NCBI GenBank assembly: GCA_007922305.1
Contig: ML677365.1
Location: 17,775,512 to 17,839,511, forward strand
Direction: 5' to 3'
From: Dermatemys mawii
Lineage: Eukaryota > Chordata > Testudines > Dermatemydidae
DNA length: 64,000 nucleotides
Both the position numbers and the translations under genes were made by a program. The notes beneath the pieces are model-generated. The model was not told the DNA's origin. It did no database searches and saw only the letters and a list, made by a program, of their open reading frames with translations. How positions within the stretch are numbered: position 1 is the stretch's first letter; each line of letters starts with the position of its first letter. This document shows positions 35,601 through 46,500 of this stretch, one piece after another.

Positions 35601-38600
35601 TGGACTTTCAGTATAGGACACTGGCTGCTGCTGCACTTTGCCACTATACCTCAGCTGAGGTAGTTAAAAAAGCTTCAGGTAAGATGGTCTATTACTATGA
35701 CTGCTCTTAAAAAGGCTAGTTAATTGATTCCAATTCATTCCTATATCACCTTAAGTGCTTGGAGCACTGCAAAACTCTCTAAAAATGGAACCTGTGGTCC
35801 TTAATGTTATCTTGCTTTTAACAGCATGCTTTATGCTGCTTTTTACTTTTAAAAAATTCTCAACTTGGTCAATTAAAATAGATTCAGTTTTGGATCCACT
35901 TTATTTTTTCAGGTTCCTTTCACTTGCACCCCATGCTATGTTAGGGTCACAACCACTGGAAGCACGAAATTGTGCCTCTGAGGTGAAGTATCTGGAAATG
36001 TAACATAACATTTTGTTGCTCTTGGGCTGCTGCTATTTCTGTAGCTGCTGCTCTGACAACTGAAAATTCAACAGCAATCCCTATTCATTTAGGATCTGGC
36101 TACAGTAGCCTATATCTAGTTCTTCTTGAGGAAGCTGATTTGTTTATAACCAGTCATTCTTGACTGACAACAGCCATCCAAGATAAAACCTTTTGTGGTG
36201 ATTGCTTCAAGAGACCGGGTTGATAGGAAAGTATTATAAAGTGGAATGGCTGGACATAGCAGAAATAAGTTGATATGAAAGGACAAACAGTAATTTTAGA
36301 TAATGCTAAAAAGCTGGGGAGTTTTGGTAACTTCATCTTATGTGTGTGTTAACTGTGTTGACTCCCACAAGACAGCATGCCTTTGTCAGTAAGGGATTCA
36401 TCTTTACACAAGGGGATGACTTGAAAAGTGTAGCAGGATTATTTTGATACAATGATATTTTACTCCTATCCCCGTGCATGAGATTTAATACAGTGATATT
36501 GATAAAGGAAAAATTAATCAGAGGCTGATTACATGATTACTGATACATATGAGTATTTGGGTCCCAACTTGTTACTTCTGTAGACTGTTAGCTACCACAA
36601 CTGTTTTTCCTTCTCTAAAATCAGATTTTTCCCTGTCAGGCCATCTATAAATGATAAAAATAAGAGTTTATAATTAATAGATGTTCTAGGCCAGGAACTC
36701 ACTTTTGCTTTCTGCTGTGAGACCATGGTTATTCCCCATAGTAGCTTAATATAATTTTATAGGGAGAGGTAGGTTGGCACCTCTCATTTAAGGAACCAAA
36801 TATTGAAGAAAGTGGAATACCCCAGGAGCACCTCATTTTGTCAGATTTTAACTACTGGATTTTAACTACTTTTCCAATTTCTGCTAACCCTCTAATAGAA
36901 GAGCCAAGAGCATGAAACTGATTGGATCTTGTACCTTCCCTGTCATGCTCTTATAAAGACCTGTACAGTGCAGTCTCTCTTAGCATCTCCAGGATTGCTG
37001 ATTCCACATCTAGTCTATTCCTGAAGGCCAGTGAAAAGGTTTAAGCCTTGTGGAGGAGGGAAGATGATGTTTAGGAGTGCGATTGTTCATATGGTTTGGG
37101 CCTTGAGTAAAATTAAATGGTTGGTATCTTAGTCAAAGTTTTGACATTTAATTCCAGTGAATTAAGTGATAGGGCAGGATGCAAACAAGTCATTCTAGGT
37201 AGTGGTGTATTTTTAAATCTAATTTTAAACCTGCAGCCAGCAACTGTATCAATAAAGATAGATATGCACAGGAAAGTGGAAAAGCTATTTGAGCCTCTCA
37301 TTTACCATGTTAGAATGCTGGGCAGGGGCTAGATACCCAACTAGGTTTAGCTGCACAATGCCTAAAGCTGATATTGAATTTTCTCCTTAGGTTTAGATTG
37401 GGACAGCATTTCAGAATGTGTAGAGTGGATGGTACCTTTTGTTAGGGTGGCAAGAAAAGCTCCTGTGAAATTGAAGATGTTTAAGAAGGTTGCAGTGGAA
37501 GATGGACATAATATCCAAACCCATACAAACTACTTGGACATGCTGGTATGGTGTTTTTTGGTGTGTTTTGTCTGTATATCAAACACTGATTTGTATGATG
37601 AGTAAGCTTAAAATAGGTAGATAATATAGTTCTTAAGGCTCCATCCTCTATACTCATTGGTTTTCAACCTTTTAGTCATTTTCAGACCCTTATTTTTCAA
37701 AGCAGGCCACTCACCCATTTGAAACTTCTTAGAGAGTCAGTGGACTGCTAGGGGTCTGTAGACCACTAGTCTGACTAGAAGCAAATGCCATGATTGTGTG
37801 GGGCAGAGTCAATAAAGCCTTGCTTGTATCACAGTAACAGAGGGAAAATCTGCATGAGGTCTTTAAAGTATCTGGAAGATATACCCCTCATCCATGTCAT
37901 GTACTGGGGGAAAGATAACAGGCCACGCTGTTTACACAAACATTGTGAAAGAATGTCTACCCCTGTAAAAGGATGCTTAATTAGCAGCAGGAAGACCACC
38001 ATAGCCCACCCTAGGCTTCTGTGGCACTTGGCCATAAGATGGCACATTTCATTGAGATGTAGTATGGACAGGGCTTATACGACCCTGTCACTCTCCTGCA
38101 GGTAGAGTTGCAAAGAATGTTGTGTAATATTTATTTTTTTAAAAGTACTGTTCATAATAGGGCTAGGTGTTTACTACAGGCAGTTCTGTTGACCCTGTGC
38201 TGATGTCCCACTAATAGTTGCACTTTTATTATAGTTTTTCACTGATGTGTGCATGTGAGTAAAATTTATACTACTACAATATGCAGCTTAATTAAATCTA
38301 GCATTCCTGTAAAATGGTCTTAGCACAGACATAACCAGATTAAAGCATTCATGCTTTACCAAATGATTTAAGGACACAGTGATGGTACAAGTCCATGCTT
38401 GCACAAGGAAACCACTCCCATAATTGTAATCCTATTTTACTTGTACCTGCAGTTGTAAAATAACTCTTGTCATGCATCTATTCATTCTCTTAATGTAGTC
38501 TGAGTGCTCAAGCACTTCAAGTGCATGAATTTATCTTCAATTCTTATCAATTTTCTCTTTCTAATCCCATATTAAGGACTAAGACTACCATGAGACAATT

Positions 38601-38842
38601 CTACTAAGGATATGTGGTATATTTAAATGTAATAGTAACTATAGCACATCAACTGAAGACAGAGCCTTGAACTATGTACAGAAGTGAAATCCACTTGACC
38701 ACTGCTTGTTTTTCTTTTTTCCCCCCTCCAATTTACATAGGATGAAGTGAATTGTGGAGTAGCTCTAGCAACACCAGGACAGTTATCCCCTGGCTGTATA
38801 GAAGGAATAATAACACCCCCCAAAAGCACAGAGAAAAAGTGA
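23645..38842 (+). CDS. CCNE2: CCNE2, G1/S-specific cyclin E2 (complete)
   Basis: Eleven coding exons (23645-23658, 23752-23872, 24081-24137, 26280-26431, 29171-29306, 32029-32175, 33170-33265, 34368-34502, 35567-35678, 37391-37545, 38741-38842) give 1227 nt, 408 residues plus stop. All introns are GT-AG and all phases fit. The product binds and activates CDK2 in the nucleus to drive S-phase entry. Visible: N-terminal SRLQAKQQ and basic KKRR (about 39-42); an ETPHKE motif near residue 83; the cyclin box from about 115, with the substrate-docking [11 protein letters not shown] (150-160); a second cyclin fold to about 375; and the C-terminal phosphodegron ITPPKSTE (T400). Human CCNE2 is 404 aa and nearly collinear. 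The C-terminus ends TEKK where human has a few more residues. It converges with INTS8. Confidence 0.97.
23752..23872 (+). CDS. CCNE2: CCNE2 exon 3
   Basis: Codes residues 5-45, beginning SSRLQAKQQ and ending with KKRRVTE. The middle is Pro/Glu/Gln-rich and less conserved. Acceptor CTCTCCAG, donor GAG|GTGAGC. KKRR is a likely nuclear localisation signal. Confidence 0.94.
24081..24137 (+). CDS. CCNE2: CCNE2 exon 4
   Basis: 57 bp, residues 46-64, ending HHYEIK (human KHQYEIR). Acceptor TTCTCAACAG, donor AAG|GTAATG, both phase 0. Lys/Glu-rich linker before the conserved region. Confidence 0.94.
24406..24660. repeat. MITE-like repeat in CCNE2 intron 4
   Basis: Starts AGGGCTTGTCTAAACAAG, has paired GGTTTA/TTAAACC blocks inside and ends near GTACACAAAACTTG. 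Related to the GGCCTTGTCTAC family at 17117. Confidence 0.45.
25115..25475 (+). mobile_element. CR1 LINE 3'-end fragment
   Basis: GGCAGCAGGTTTTAAACAAA, CACAGTCAACCTGTGGAACT, AGCCTCTGACTGCCAGAAGC, TAGATGGACCGTTGCTCTGA and the terminal ATTTTATGTTCTT are the CR1 3' UTR in order. CCNE2 intron 4. Confidence 0.9.
26280..26431 (+). CDS. CCNE2: CCNE2 exon 5
   Basis: Codes [20 protein letters not shown] through INPSPLPEL plus a split Ser, residues 65-115. IIIETPHKE is a conserved proline-directed phosphosite, a second potential Fbw7-type degron in cyclin E proteins. Acceptor TTTGTAG, donor TAG|GTAAGT. Confidence 0.96.
27975..28212. repeat. MITE with GGCTATGTTTATGC / GGGTAGACCAGCC ends
   Basis: Ends roughly inverted. 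The interior GTTCTTAGTGTAGACATTGC motif is seen as CAATGTCTACACTAAGAAC. Located in CCNE2 intron 5. Confidence 0.5.
28356..28593. mobile_element. hAT-type MITE with 8-bp target duplication
   Basis: Ends CAGAGGTCCCCAAAC and GGTCCACTG. Flanks CCCTAGTG (28348-28355) and CCCTAATG (28594-28601) are an 8-bp duplication with one mismatch, the hAT signature. G+C-rich interior, no ORF. CCNE2 intron 5. Confidence 0.75.
29171..29306 (+). CDS. CCNE2: CCNE2 exon 6
   Basis: Residues 115-160: start of the cyclin box with VWLNILKKE and the hydrophobic docking patch [11 protein letters not shown] at its end. Acceptor TTCCATAG, donor GAG|GTATAT. The sequence between MRSIL and the donor matches human exactly. 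Confidence 0.97.
30875..31154. repeat. MITE with AGCTGTGTCTACACTGC / GGCTATGCCTGCAC ends
   Basis: About 280 bp; left AGCTGTGTCTACACTGC and right GCAGTGCAGGCATAGCC are inverted. Contains TTTTGTCGCTC and paired GTTGGCAGGAGAGC/GCTCTCCTGACAAC. CCNE2 intron 6. Confidence 0.65.
32029..32175 (+). CDS. CCNE2: CCNE2 exon 7
   Basis: Residues 161-209, cyclin box helices: [41 protein letters not shown]. Conserved Lys and Glu of the cyclin box are present. Acceptor TGTCTTAG, donor GAG|GTAAGT. Confidence 0.97.
33170..33265 (+). CDS. CCNE2: CCNE2 exon 8
   Basis: Residues 210-241: [20 protein letters not shown] and MELIVLK. 96 bp, phase 0 at both ends. Acceptor in TTTTTTTTAAAG, donor AAG|GTAATG. Confidence 0.97.
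33540..33860 (-). repeat. Possible old interspersed repeat in CCNE2 intron 8
   Basis: Phrases such as GAAATTCTGCCAGAAACC, CCAGGTTTCAAAACC and CCTTGGCAGCAAGCC resemble a recurrent turtle repeat with Lys-poor G+C-rich text. Weak; no clear ends. Confidence 0.25.
34368..34502 (+). CDS. CCNE2: CCNE2 exon 9
   Basis: Residues 242-286: [16 protein letters not shown], then [19 protein letters not shown]. Start of the C-terminal cyclin fold. Acceptor ATCTGTAG, donor CAG|GTAGGT. Confidence 0.97.
35567..35678 (+). CDS. CCNE2: CCNE2 exon 10
   Basis: Residues 287-323 plus one base of Gly: [17 protein letters not shown], then [18 protein letters not shown]. Acceptor TTTTCACAG, donor CAG|GTAAGA. Confidence 0.97.
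37391..37545 (+). CDS. CCNE2: CCNE2 exon 11
   Basis: Residues 324-375: [18 protein letters not shown], a Lys-rich variable stretch, then [13 protein letters not shown]. Acceptor TCTCCTTAG, donor CTG|GTATGG. Confidence 0.96.
37655..37775. repeat. hAT-like MITE relic
   Basis: Left TTGGTTTTCAACCTTTTAG and right GGTCTGTAGACCACTAG resemble decayed CAGTGGTTCTCAACC-type hAT ends. CCNE2 intron 11. Confidence 0.45.
38741..38842 (+). CDS. CCNE2: CCNE2 exon 12 with stop codon
   Basis: Residues 376-408: DEVNCG, TPGQLSP, then the phosphodegron [10 protein letters not shown] and TGA (38840-38842). Acceptor TTTACATAG after a long pyrimidine tract. The TPPKSTE motif is the Fbw7 recognition site in cyclin E. 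The tail is shorter than the human PPGKH end. Confidence 0.95.
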   Translation, partial: DEVNCGVALATPGQLSPGCIEGIITPPKSTEKK

Positions 38843-39599
38843 AAATATGGAAACCCCTGCCAAGACATCTGCAATGAACACTCAGTGGTAGAAACTCCAA
38901 AGCAAGACATGGTGCTTCAGTACAAAGCTACTCTAAAGGAGAGACTGTCTAATCTTTGAACACTTTTCAGCCTCACAACATCCTGCACAGCAGTTAGAGA
39001 TGTGTCAAACTGAGTAATGGATAGCCTGAGCTTTTGCAGACTTCAGAACTGTTAAACACCCTTGTGCAGGAGGCTGGACTAGAGCAGTTGGTCCCTTCTG
39101 CTTTTAATCTCTGCTACAGGAGGAATATTAACTAATTGTTAAAGCATGAATTGTTTCACTATAGATTTTTGAGAACTTGTTTTAAAACAGCTTGTGGGAT
39201 AGGATAGCCATCATTAACTGAACAGAGTCATACACCAGTTTGCTAAATGGCAGACAAAACAAAGCTAGTTTTGCTCAATGTGTTGCTCCTTAAAGCAACA
39301 GTGCAAACAAATTCCCTAATAGTGTAGTGATTATTTTCCTGGTAGGGTCAGCTTTTAAATCTGAGTTCAACCAAAAAAACCCAGCCCAAACTGACATCAC
39401 TTGTACCAGTACTGTTTTCCTGGGTTGTGCAGTACTTGCAATATCTGAAGTTCAAGGCCATGTTTGACATAGAAACTTAACCTCATTGCATGTGGCAGGT
39501 TTGCCTGCTTACCTTGATGTTGGTGCAAGGAGAATTACCTTTTGAAGCCTAGGTGAGCTTCAAAGGCCAAAATAGCATCTCTAAGGGTAGGGCTAGATT

Positions 39600-39805
39600 A
39601 AAGACTCAGTCTAGACAAGGCCTAAGTAAAGTGACATTACTTTTAAAATAGCTTTTAGGGAGGGCTGTTTGAAGAGGTGCTAACCTGAACTTGTTCCAAG
39701 TGTTAAGTTTGACCTCAGGTTAAAGTAACAATTTGCTGCTGAAATAATTTAACTGGAAAAGTAATTGAAGGGAAAATATTCTACTACATATTAAGATCTA
39801 GACAT
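39600..39805. repeat. Possible MITE inside the CCNE2 3' UTR
   Basis: AGTCTAGACAAGGCCTAAGT on the left and GATCTAGACATGGCCCCTTT on the right resemble the GGCCTTGTCTA end motif of other MITEs here. Symmetry is weak, so boundaries are rough. Confidence 0.35.
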
Positions 39806-40260
39806 GGCCCCTTTTGACTTACCTTGACTGCAAGAAGTCTACAGCCACTCAAAGTGGAAGCAGTGTTTGATACCTGCACAGTATAGGGTATTTAATGTTT
39901 AAAACAGCATTAAACTACCACTCTGTTCACTACCTCTGCTCCTACCATGCTTAGCTTCTGTTCTAGAACAGGAGCAGCTGCTCCAGCAGGTAGCATCTTT
40001 TTGAACAATGGAGGAATTACATGCTTCAGGAGGGTAGAGTATAACAATTTTATAGAACTCAGAGCAAGACTCTTGATGGCAATGTGTAATAGCACACTCA
40101 CCATCACAATAATGTACATATTCTTAATCAACTGTATGAAACTCAGCATTCTCTACTAGTTTAACTTAGCTGAAACTTGAACTCATTGCTTCAAATTGAT
40201 TTTTAAAAAAGCATTACATTTGTATTCCAGATCTTCTGTACAATTTTGTAAGATAAGGGT

Positions 40261-40266
40261 TTTATT
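40261..40266 (-). terminator. INTS8: INTS8 poly(A) signal (reverse strand)
   Basis: TTTATT on + reads AATAAA on -, 128 bases past the INTS8 stop codon. It would end INTS8 transcripts near 40240, inside the CCNE2 3' UTR. Confidence 0.6.
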
Positions 40267-40346
40267 GTAATATTTCATCTATTTTAAATAACACAATGCT
40301 TGTAAATAGGTATTGTATAAAAATTTCAAATACTCAATCCGAGTTA

Positions 40347-40352
40347 AATAAA
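40347..40352 (+). terminator. CCNE2: CCNE2 poly(A) signal
   Basis: AATAAA in GTTAAATAAAGTG. Cleavage is expected near 40365-40375, just short of the INTS8 stop codon on the opposite strand. Confidence 0.75.
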
Positions 40353-40393
40353 GTGAAATATTTTCCACTCTAAATCAGCATTTCTAAGAATGT

Positions 40394-40510
40394 TTAGAAG
40401 TAAAGTTTTGCCATTGCTTGAAGAAATTTCTTTTTTCGTCTCTGTGCAGCAAGTTGCAATACTTCCTCTGGGTTGCTTGCATTCAGCTCTGTCTGGCCAA
40501 TAGCTTTAAT
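40394..40510 (-). CDS. INTS8: INTS8 last exon
   Basis: IKAIGQTELNASNPEEVLQ then RRKKKFLQAMAKLYF and TAA (TTA on + at 40394-40396). Acceptor TACTTCAAG, phase 0. Basic RRKKK near the end. Confidence 0.95.
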   Translation of the reverse strand: MKAIGQTELNASNPEEVLQLAAQRRKKKFLQAMAKLYF

Positions 40511-43500
40511 CTTGAAGTACAAAAAAAGAATTTTTCTAATATAAGTGAACAATAAGGTTATTACTTACAAGACAGTTTCTGCTTTAATCCAAAGAGAGAG
40601 CGTGCAAGTTTTTCACTTTATAAAGTTAATGCTTATTCCAGAGTTCTTAAGTCACCTGCAGAGTTACAGCTGGGCTGTAGAGGACTGAACAAAACTAAGA
40701 TGTAATTCAAAGCTAACAAACAAATCCCTACCACCAAACCCCTCCCCTTCTTTAACTTACTGCTATTTGTCTTTTGTCTGTCTCTCCTCTCTTATGATGG
40801 AGATCTGAATGAGAGTCAAGGAAAGTACTCATGTGTAATAGAGCAACATTACACACGAGCTGTGATCTAAAATGCAAGACACTTGCACAGTATTTCCTGA
40901 GGAATAACTGTTCTGTTAATGGCTGAGCAAGTCATAGACTTGGGTAGAAAAATAGTGTGTCCAAGTTCCAGTCATGTCAAAAGTTCTATACATGCTGTGC
41001 CAGCAAGTAGTAATACAGATACTCTTCCTTTCAACCCCAGCAGACCTAGACCCGCTAGCCAAGGCAATATGATTACATCACCTATTTACTGCTGGGGGGA
41101 TTTACATGCTCACAGAAAACAGGCAAGCCCTGTGGGGATAGAAGGCAACCATGTGTGCAGTTTTTTGGGAGATTGCCCCCTCCAAACAGGTGAGGCATGG
41201 GGGTGCATACAGGGTTACATGCCACTATCTCCCTCCCCCAATTTCTGCAAGCACAGAGCTGCCCAGCTGAAGGAGGCTGCACCTGGGCTCCACTGACCCT
41301 GGCTAAACACAGTCTCCTGGGTTTAGGGCCAGTTGTGTTTCCTTTCTGTGTGCTGGGAGCCACCTTGTTCTCTGTGCAACAGAGTGCCCACAGTCAGGCT
41401 GGGCAAGGGCGGGTGAGGAAAGAAGAGGAGGTGGAATAAGGAGGATGGAGAAGAAAAGGGGATGAGGAAGTGGTAGCCCAACCTGCAGCATCCTCACTGC
41501 AGCTAGGGCGACCAGACAGCACGTGAAAAATCAGGACAAGGGATGGGGGGTAAGAGGACCCTATAAGAGACCCCCCAAAATCAGGACTGTCCCTATAAAA
41601 TCAGGACATCTGGTCACCCTATAAGGCCTAGGGCTTCCCTGTTAAGCAGTCCCATTGAACCCTCCAACCAGTTGACAAACCCAACCCCTCCAACGAGTTG
41701 CACCTGGACCCCACTACTGAGCCCCAACCACCTTCACCTGGATCCCCTGCAGAGTCCCATCACCTCTGCAGTCAGAACTCCTCACTGAGGCCCTGGGCAT
41801 CCAGACTGCGGCACACAGAAACCTCTCGCTCCACACCTGGTGCGCCTGGCACAGAGGGAGCAGGTCCAAGGGTGTTTCAAGGGCAGACCCAGTCTTTGCA
41901 CTGTGTCAGGTTCAACCTCACTGCACTAGGAGCTGGGGGCTTGAGAGTGATCTCCTGCCTCAATGCAGCCACTGGCCTGTGCTCCCCACTGCCATGGGGG
42001 AGCCATATTTATTTATTGATAAATAAAATTTACAGAATTTTTCAAAATTGTGTGCATAAATTTCAGGCCCAAAATTGCCTCAGGAGTAACTTATTTACAT
42101 CTACATGTTTAGCACGAAACTTAACAGCAACTCAATTGTCAATACACTTAAGCTTTGTATTGATTTTCCAACATGACCCCATAAGCCGCTTTTGCTTTAA
42201 CAATTTCTAATGAAAGGATACATGTCAAGTATTCCAAAATGGTAACATCCCATATATAGTCATAGTAAGAATCCATAGCATCATGGCTGAAAGAGAATAT
42301 CAATTAATTCATGGAATAGGTACAAAATTTTAATTTTAAACATAAATATGTTTACCTGTTTTGTTCCTGCAGTGCCTTAAATGCTGTTTTATAGTCTATT
42401 TCTCTCAGGAACTGACATAAAATTGCTACCTGCAGGGAGAAAAACAACTTATTTCCTTAAAGCTTGTCTCTTTTCATGCTGAAATATTGGACAAATGTTT
42501 CACCACTATGTTGGAAATTTAATAATTACATTGTTTTCATAGTAAATGGCTTCTCAGTAGTCTAAACATAGTGTTTGCAGAATGAATCAAAATATCAGAG
42601 ACAAGGAGAGTAAATTAAGCTTTATGAAGTGGCTTTGCTCCAATTAAGGGCGTAACACAGACTTTCAAGCCAGAATAATACCAGCAGACTGCAGAGGCGA
42701 CAATACATCTTGCAGAAGAGAAAAGGTCAGTCAGACCTGTTAACAACTCTCTATTTTTAGTCTTCTATTCCACCCCACCAGGATAACAGCTTGGTGTAGC
42801 TCCAAGAGATACACTGATTAGGTGCAGATTTTAAAAAAAATGCTTGCAAGTCATGCAGTCTTCTGGGAAGGGTAAAAGGAACTGATCTGAGAGGATGGGG
42901 AAGGAGAAGGAGACAGAGGGTGGCATGCTATTGGTCTTTGCAGAGTTGGTTAATCCTACCTTACTTTTCCACGGGGTAGAATCTTTGGCTGGTGGGTTCA
43001 TTCTAACTGACATTTTTTTTTCTTTTAGCAAGAGGGATTAGATACTTTTGGGTGCAGCCCACTGATCTCTAGACTAGACTACTCTGTGTGCCTATTAGGT
43101 TGAGCAGAGTCTGATTCCAGCCCCAGCATAGATGTTCCCTCCTACTAGACTGGGCATTAAATCTCAAGGGGGTGGGGGAGCGATTGCAAGGAAATTAATA
43201 TTTTAAGATTAAAGTCTTTGTGAACTCAACTAATGAACTAAGTGAATTCACATCTAAAATGTCATTGATAACGCTTCAGAACCAGTCACTCTTTTGATTA
43301 GTTTCCCAGCTCTGCCAGAGAACTTTTACAGAAACAAAATACATTTTTAAAACTAGATTTTGTTAATTTTTTTCTTTTAAAGAGAGAGTTTGGACTTAAA
43401 AGTAAAAGTGTTCTTTAAAGAGACACCTGAAAACACTCTTACCTGGGTGTGGCAGTTGAGCAAAGAACAGCACTTTATCATTCTTTTTATCACCTATAGA

Positions 43501-46500
43501 GCACAAATTGAATAGACAATTACAACAGCTTCCAAAAGGCTGATGCTTACATCAAACACATTGTTAGCAACTTATCTAACACAGTAAACAATTGGTAAAT
43601 AATTGTACAGACATTCTTTTCTTTAAAGATAAATCTACCTGTAATTGGAGGTTCTTCAAGATGTGTGGTGCCTATCTGGATTCCAAATGTGGGTGTGCAT
43701 GCACCAGAACGTTTCATAGCAGTGTCCATTACCCTACATGTGTCGCCTTGTTCTCCCATCTGAGGTTATACAGTAAAAGCTTTTTTATCTGGCACTTCAC
43801 TGACTGGCAAACTGTAAAAACTGGCATTTCTGATCTGCACTGAAAGTCTGGTTTATAGTGCGGTGGGTGTGGAGCCGGCAGGGAGCTTGGGCATGGGACA
43901 GGGTTTGGAGTGCTGGATCGGGGGCGGGAGGGGGGAAGAGGGAAGGAGCACGCTCACCTCCAGCTGCTCCTTGTCCCTGCTGCTCCTGGCAGAGGTGTGG
44001 GCAGGCAGTTCTGCCAGCAGGTGCACTGCCTCCGTCTGCAGGCACCACCACCCCCTCCCACAGCTCTGATTGGTTCACGGTTCCCCAGGTGAGCTCCCCA
44101 ACCTCTGAGGGAGCTTCTTGCTGCAAGGTGCGCTGATGGGAGGGACATCTGGGGTGAGGGCTCGCAGTGTGGAAATGCTAGAAATTCTATGGATGATCCA
44201 TTGTGGATGACCTCCGATACCCAACTGTCCATGGTGATCTTGCCCCAGTTGCAGGCAAATAAAACAAGGCAGCCCCCAGAAAGGACAACATGGGGCACTG
44301 CCGGAGAAGGTGGCGGTTCTCTACATACATATCAAAACTGGTGCTTGGCGGCTGCTGAAGGGGGCTGAGGAGGTGGTTGTGGCAGAGGTGGAGTAGCCTT
44401 GTCTCTGGAATCATTGTTGGCGAGATAGTGCCTCCTTCTGATTATGATAATGCTGTGGATAGGGGAGCTGCTTGCGAGGACTGTATGGTTGTCATTGCTG
44501 TCTGCCTTTGGGAGTTGGAGTATAGATGACCAGAGCATGGTGCAGGAGTCCTTGAGGGACTTGAACAGCTTTTGGGTATCAAAGGGTAGATCCTTTACAG
44601 TAGTCTGGACCTATCTGGGGAGCCCAAGGGATTGCACCCAGGACTGCAACACGGCTGAAGTAGCAAGTGAGCAGGAAGCCATGTAAGCCACCTCATCAAG
44701 GAGCACTTAAGAGTCCAGGTGCTGCAGGCAGCATGCACACCAGTGCTGGGACTGGAGATGGAGCTTGCACCAGCAGATTCTGTTTTTGCTTCTCCTTATG
44801 CTCCATCGACGCAGCCTGGGACCTGGGGCACCCTGGTCTATGTGCAACTTGTCTCTGGACCTGGCACAGCTTAGGGAGGTAACGCTGTATTTGTGGGCAG
44901 TCCTGGACAGGGACTTGCCCTTATGCCCAGAGCCATACTTCGTCTCATGGCAAGGCTTGTCCAACTTCTTCAGTACCATCAGATCTGGTGCCTGAGAAGT
45001 AGACAGGGGTCAGAAGGGCCTTGATGATGGCCATTCAGGCATATGGCTTGCTCTATTAAGAATTTCCAGAGGTGAAATTCTCTGGCCTCATGCCTTTGAG
45101 GCGGGAATGACTGGCAGATGATAGAACGGGTGACAACGTGGGCTTCGCCAAGGCAGTACAAGCCACACTGGTGCTTACTGCTCCCAGAGCAAGAGCATGG
45201 GCACGAGGCAGTTCTTACAGCTTGACATAATTCACGGGAGATCTCCCCCAAACAGAAGGGAAAACTCCAGTAATCAAACTAATTACTAACACTAACAAGA
45301 AAACAAAACAAAATTAACTACAGCGAGACTAAGAGCACGAAGGAACAAATGATTTCAACTCCGGACATGTGGTGGTAAGAGGGGCCTATTATAACCTTGG
45401 ACAGGACCATGAGGTGATACATGGTGTGTGCAAGTCAATGGCCACTGTTACGAAATCTTCTGTCTCTGGCACATGGCACACATGCGTGTCCACGTTTCAA
45501 ATCTATATAGGGACCATCACTCAAAGAACTAGTATTTTCAAGCAAGACACATTTATCTGCCATACCTTGATTATTTGTTTTGCAAAGACTCCTTGAGTCC
45601 TTACAGAATTCAACTCCTGGCCCAGGGATGAGTTATACCTTACAAGGTACAGATCTGTTCTCCAGTGGACTATAGCCTTTAAACATTTATTATGGTCCAG
45701 GCATTATCACCTCTCTTTACCTGCCCTCTCCCATTGATAACTAAAATTAACTACTTGGTTATGATCCCAAAACTCAGCTGGCTTCCAGAGCTGCTCATCA
45801 GAAGGGGGAAGAAAGCTATTCTTTTACCTCCAGGGGGTCATGGCAAAGTACTGATCTTTTATTGTCAACAGCAACTGACACAGTCCCTAATGTACTGCCC
45901 ACAAACATTACAATAGTTTTCAGATGAACGAGACAGAAATAGAGGAAGATCAGATGCAAGTCAGACACAGTGATTGAATTCCACATGAACATTCCATGAC
46001 AGTGACTGAAGACTAAAGATCCTTCTCCATAACAATATGGAGCCGCCCAGCTCCTCCTGCTGCCAGGGCTGCCAAGGCTCTTGCAGAGAAGCCGCCCGGC
46101 TCCTCCGGCTGCAGGGGCCACGCACCCCCGGGGGTGGTCTCGCGCACCCCAGTTTGAAGACGACTGCTCTAGATTAATAATTGTTGTGTGGATACAGGGG
46201 GGTTAGGCTTGAGCCCAGGCTCATATTTCTGTGTAGATATACCATAAAACATTATCTCCAAAGGAGGTTAAGTTACAGTCCTACCTTCACCACCCTGAGG
46301 CCATGTCATAAGACACCTATGCTCACCACAGCATTGTCCAAAGGACGTGTGACTTTGTGCTCAAAGACAGAAGCCTGTGGTTATACTCAGAGTAGGTGAA
46401 GGAACTGCTCTCATTATTTATACAGTGAATATCCAGTGCTCATCCTTTACAGCAGGGGTCTCCAAACTTTTTTGCCCACGCACCCCCTAGTAGAAATTGT

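Larger units (their letters stand above)
38843..40370 (+). other. CCNE2: CCNE2 3' UTR
   Basis: About 1.5 kb from the stop codon to the poly(A) signal at 40347-40352. A Pumilio-type element TGTAAATA sits at 40301-40308. A MITE-like stretch with TCTAGACAAGGCC- and TCTAGACATGGCC-type ends lies near 39600-39805. The last ~100 bases probably overlap the INTS8 3' UTR on the other strand. Confidence 0.75.

Noticed and set aside
41698..42210. 170-codon open frame on +
   Set aside because: It lies within a DNA transposon and runs into the antisense of the INTS8 exon near 42222; no family match.
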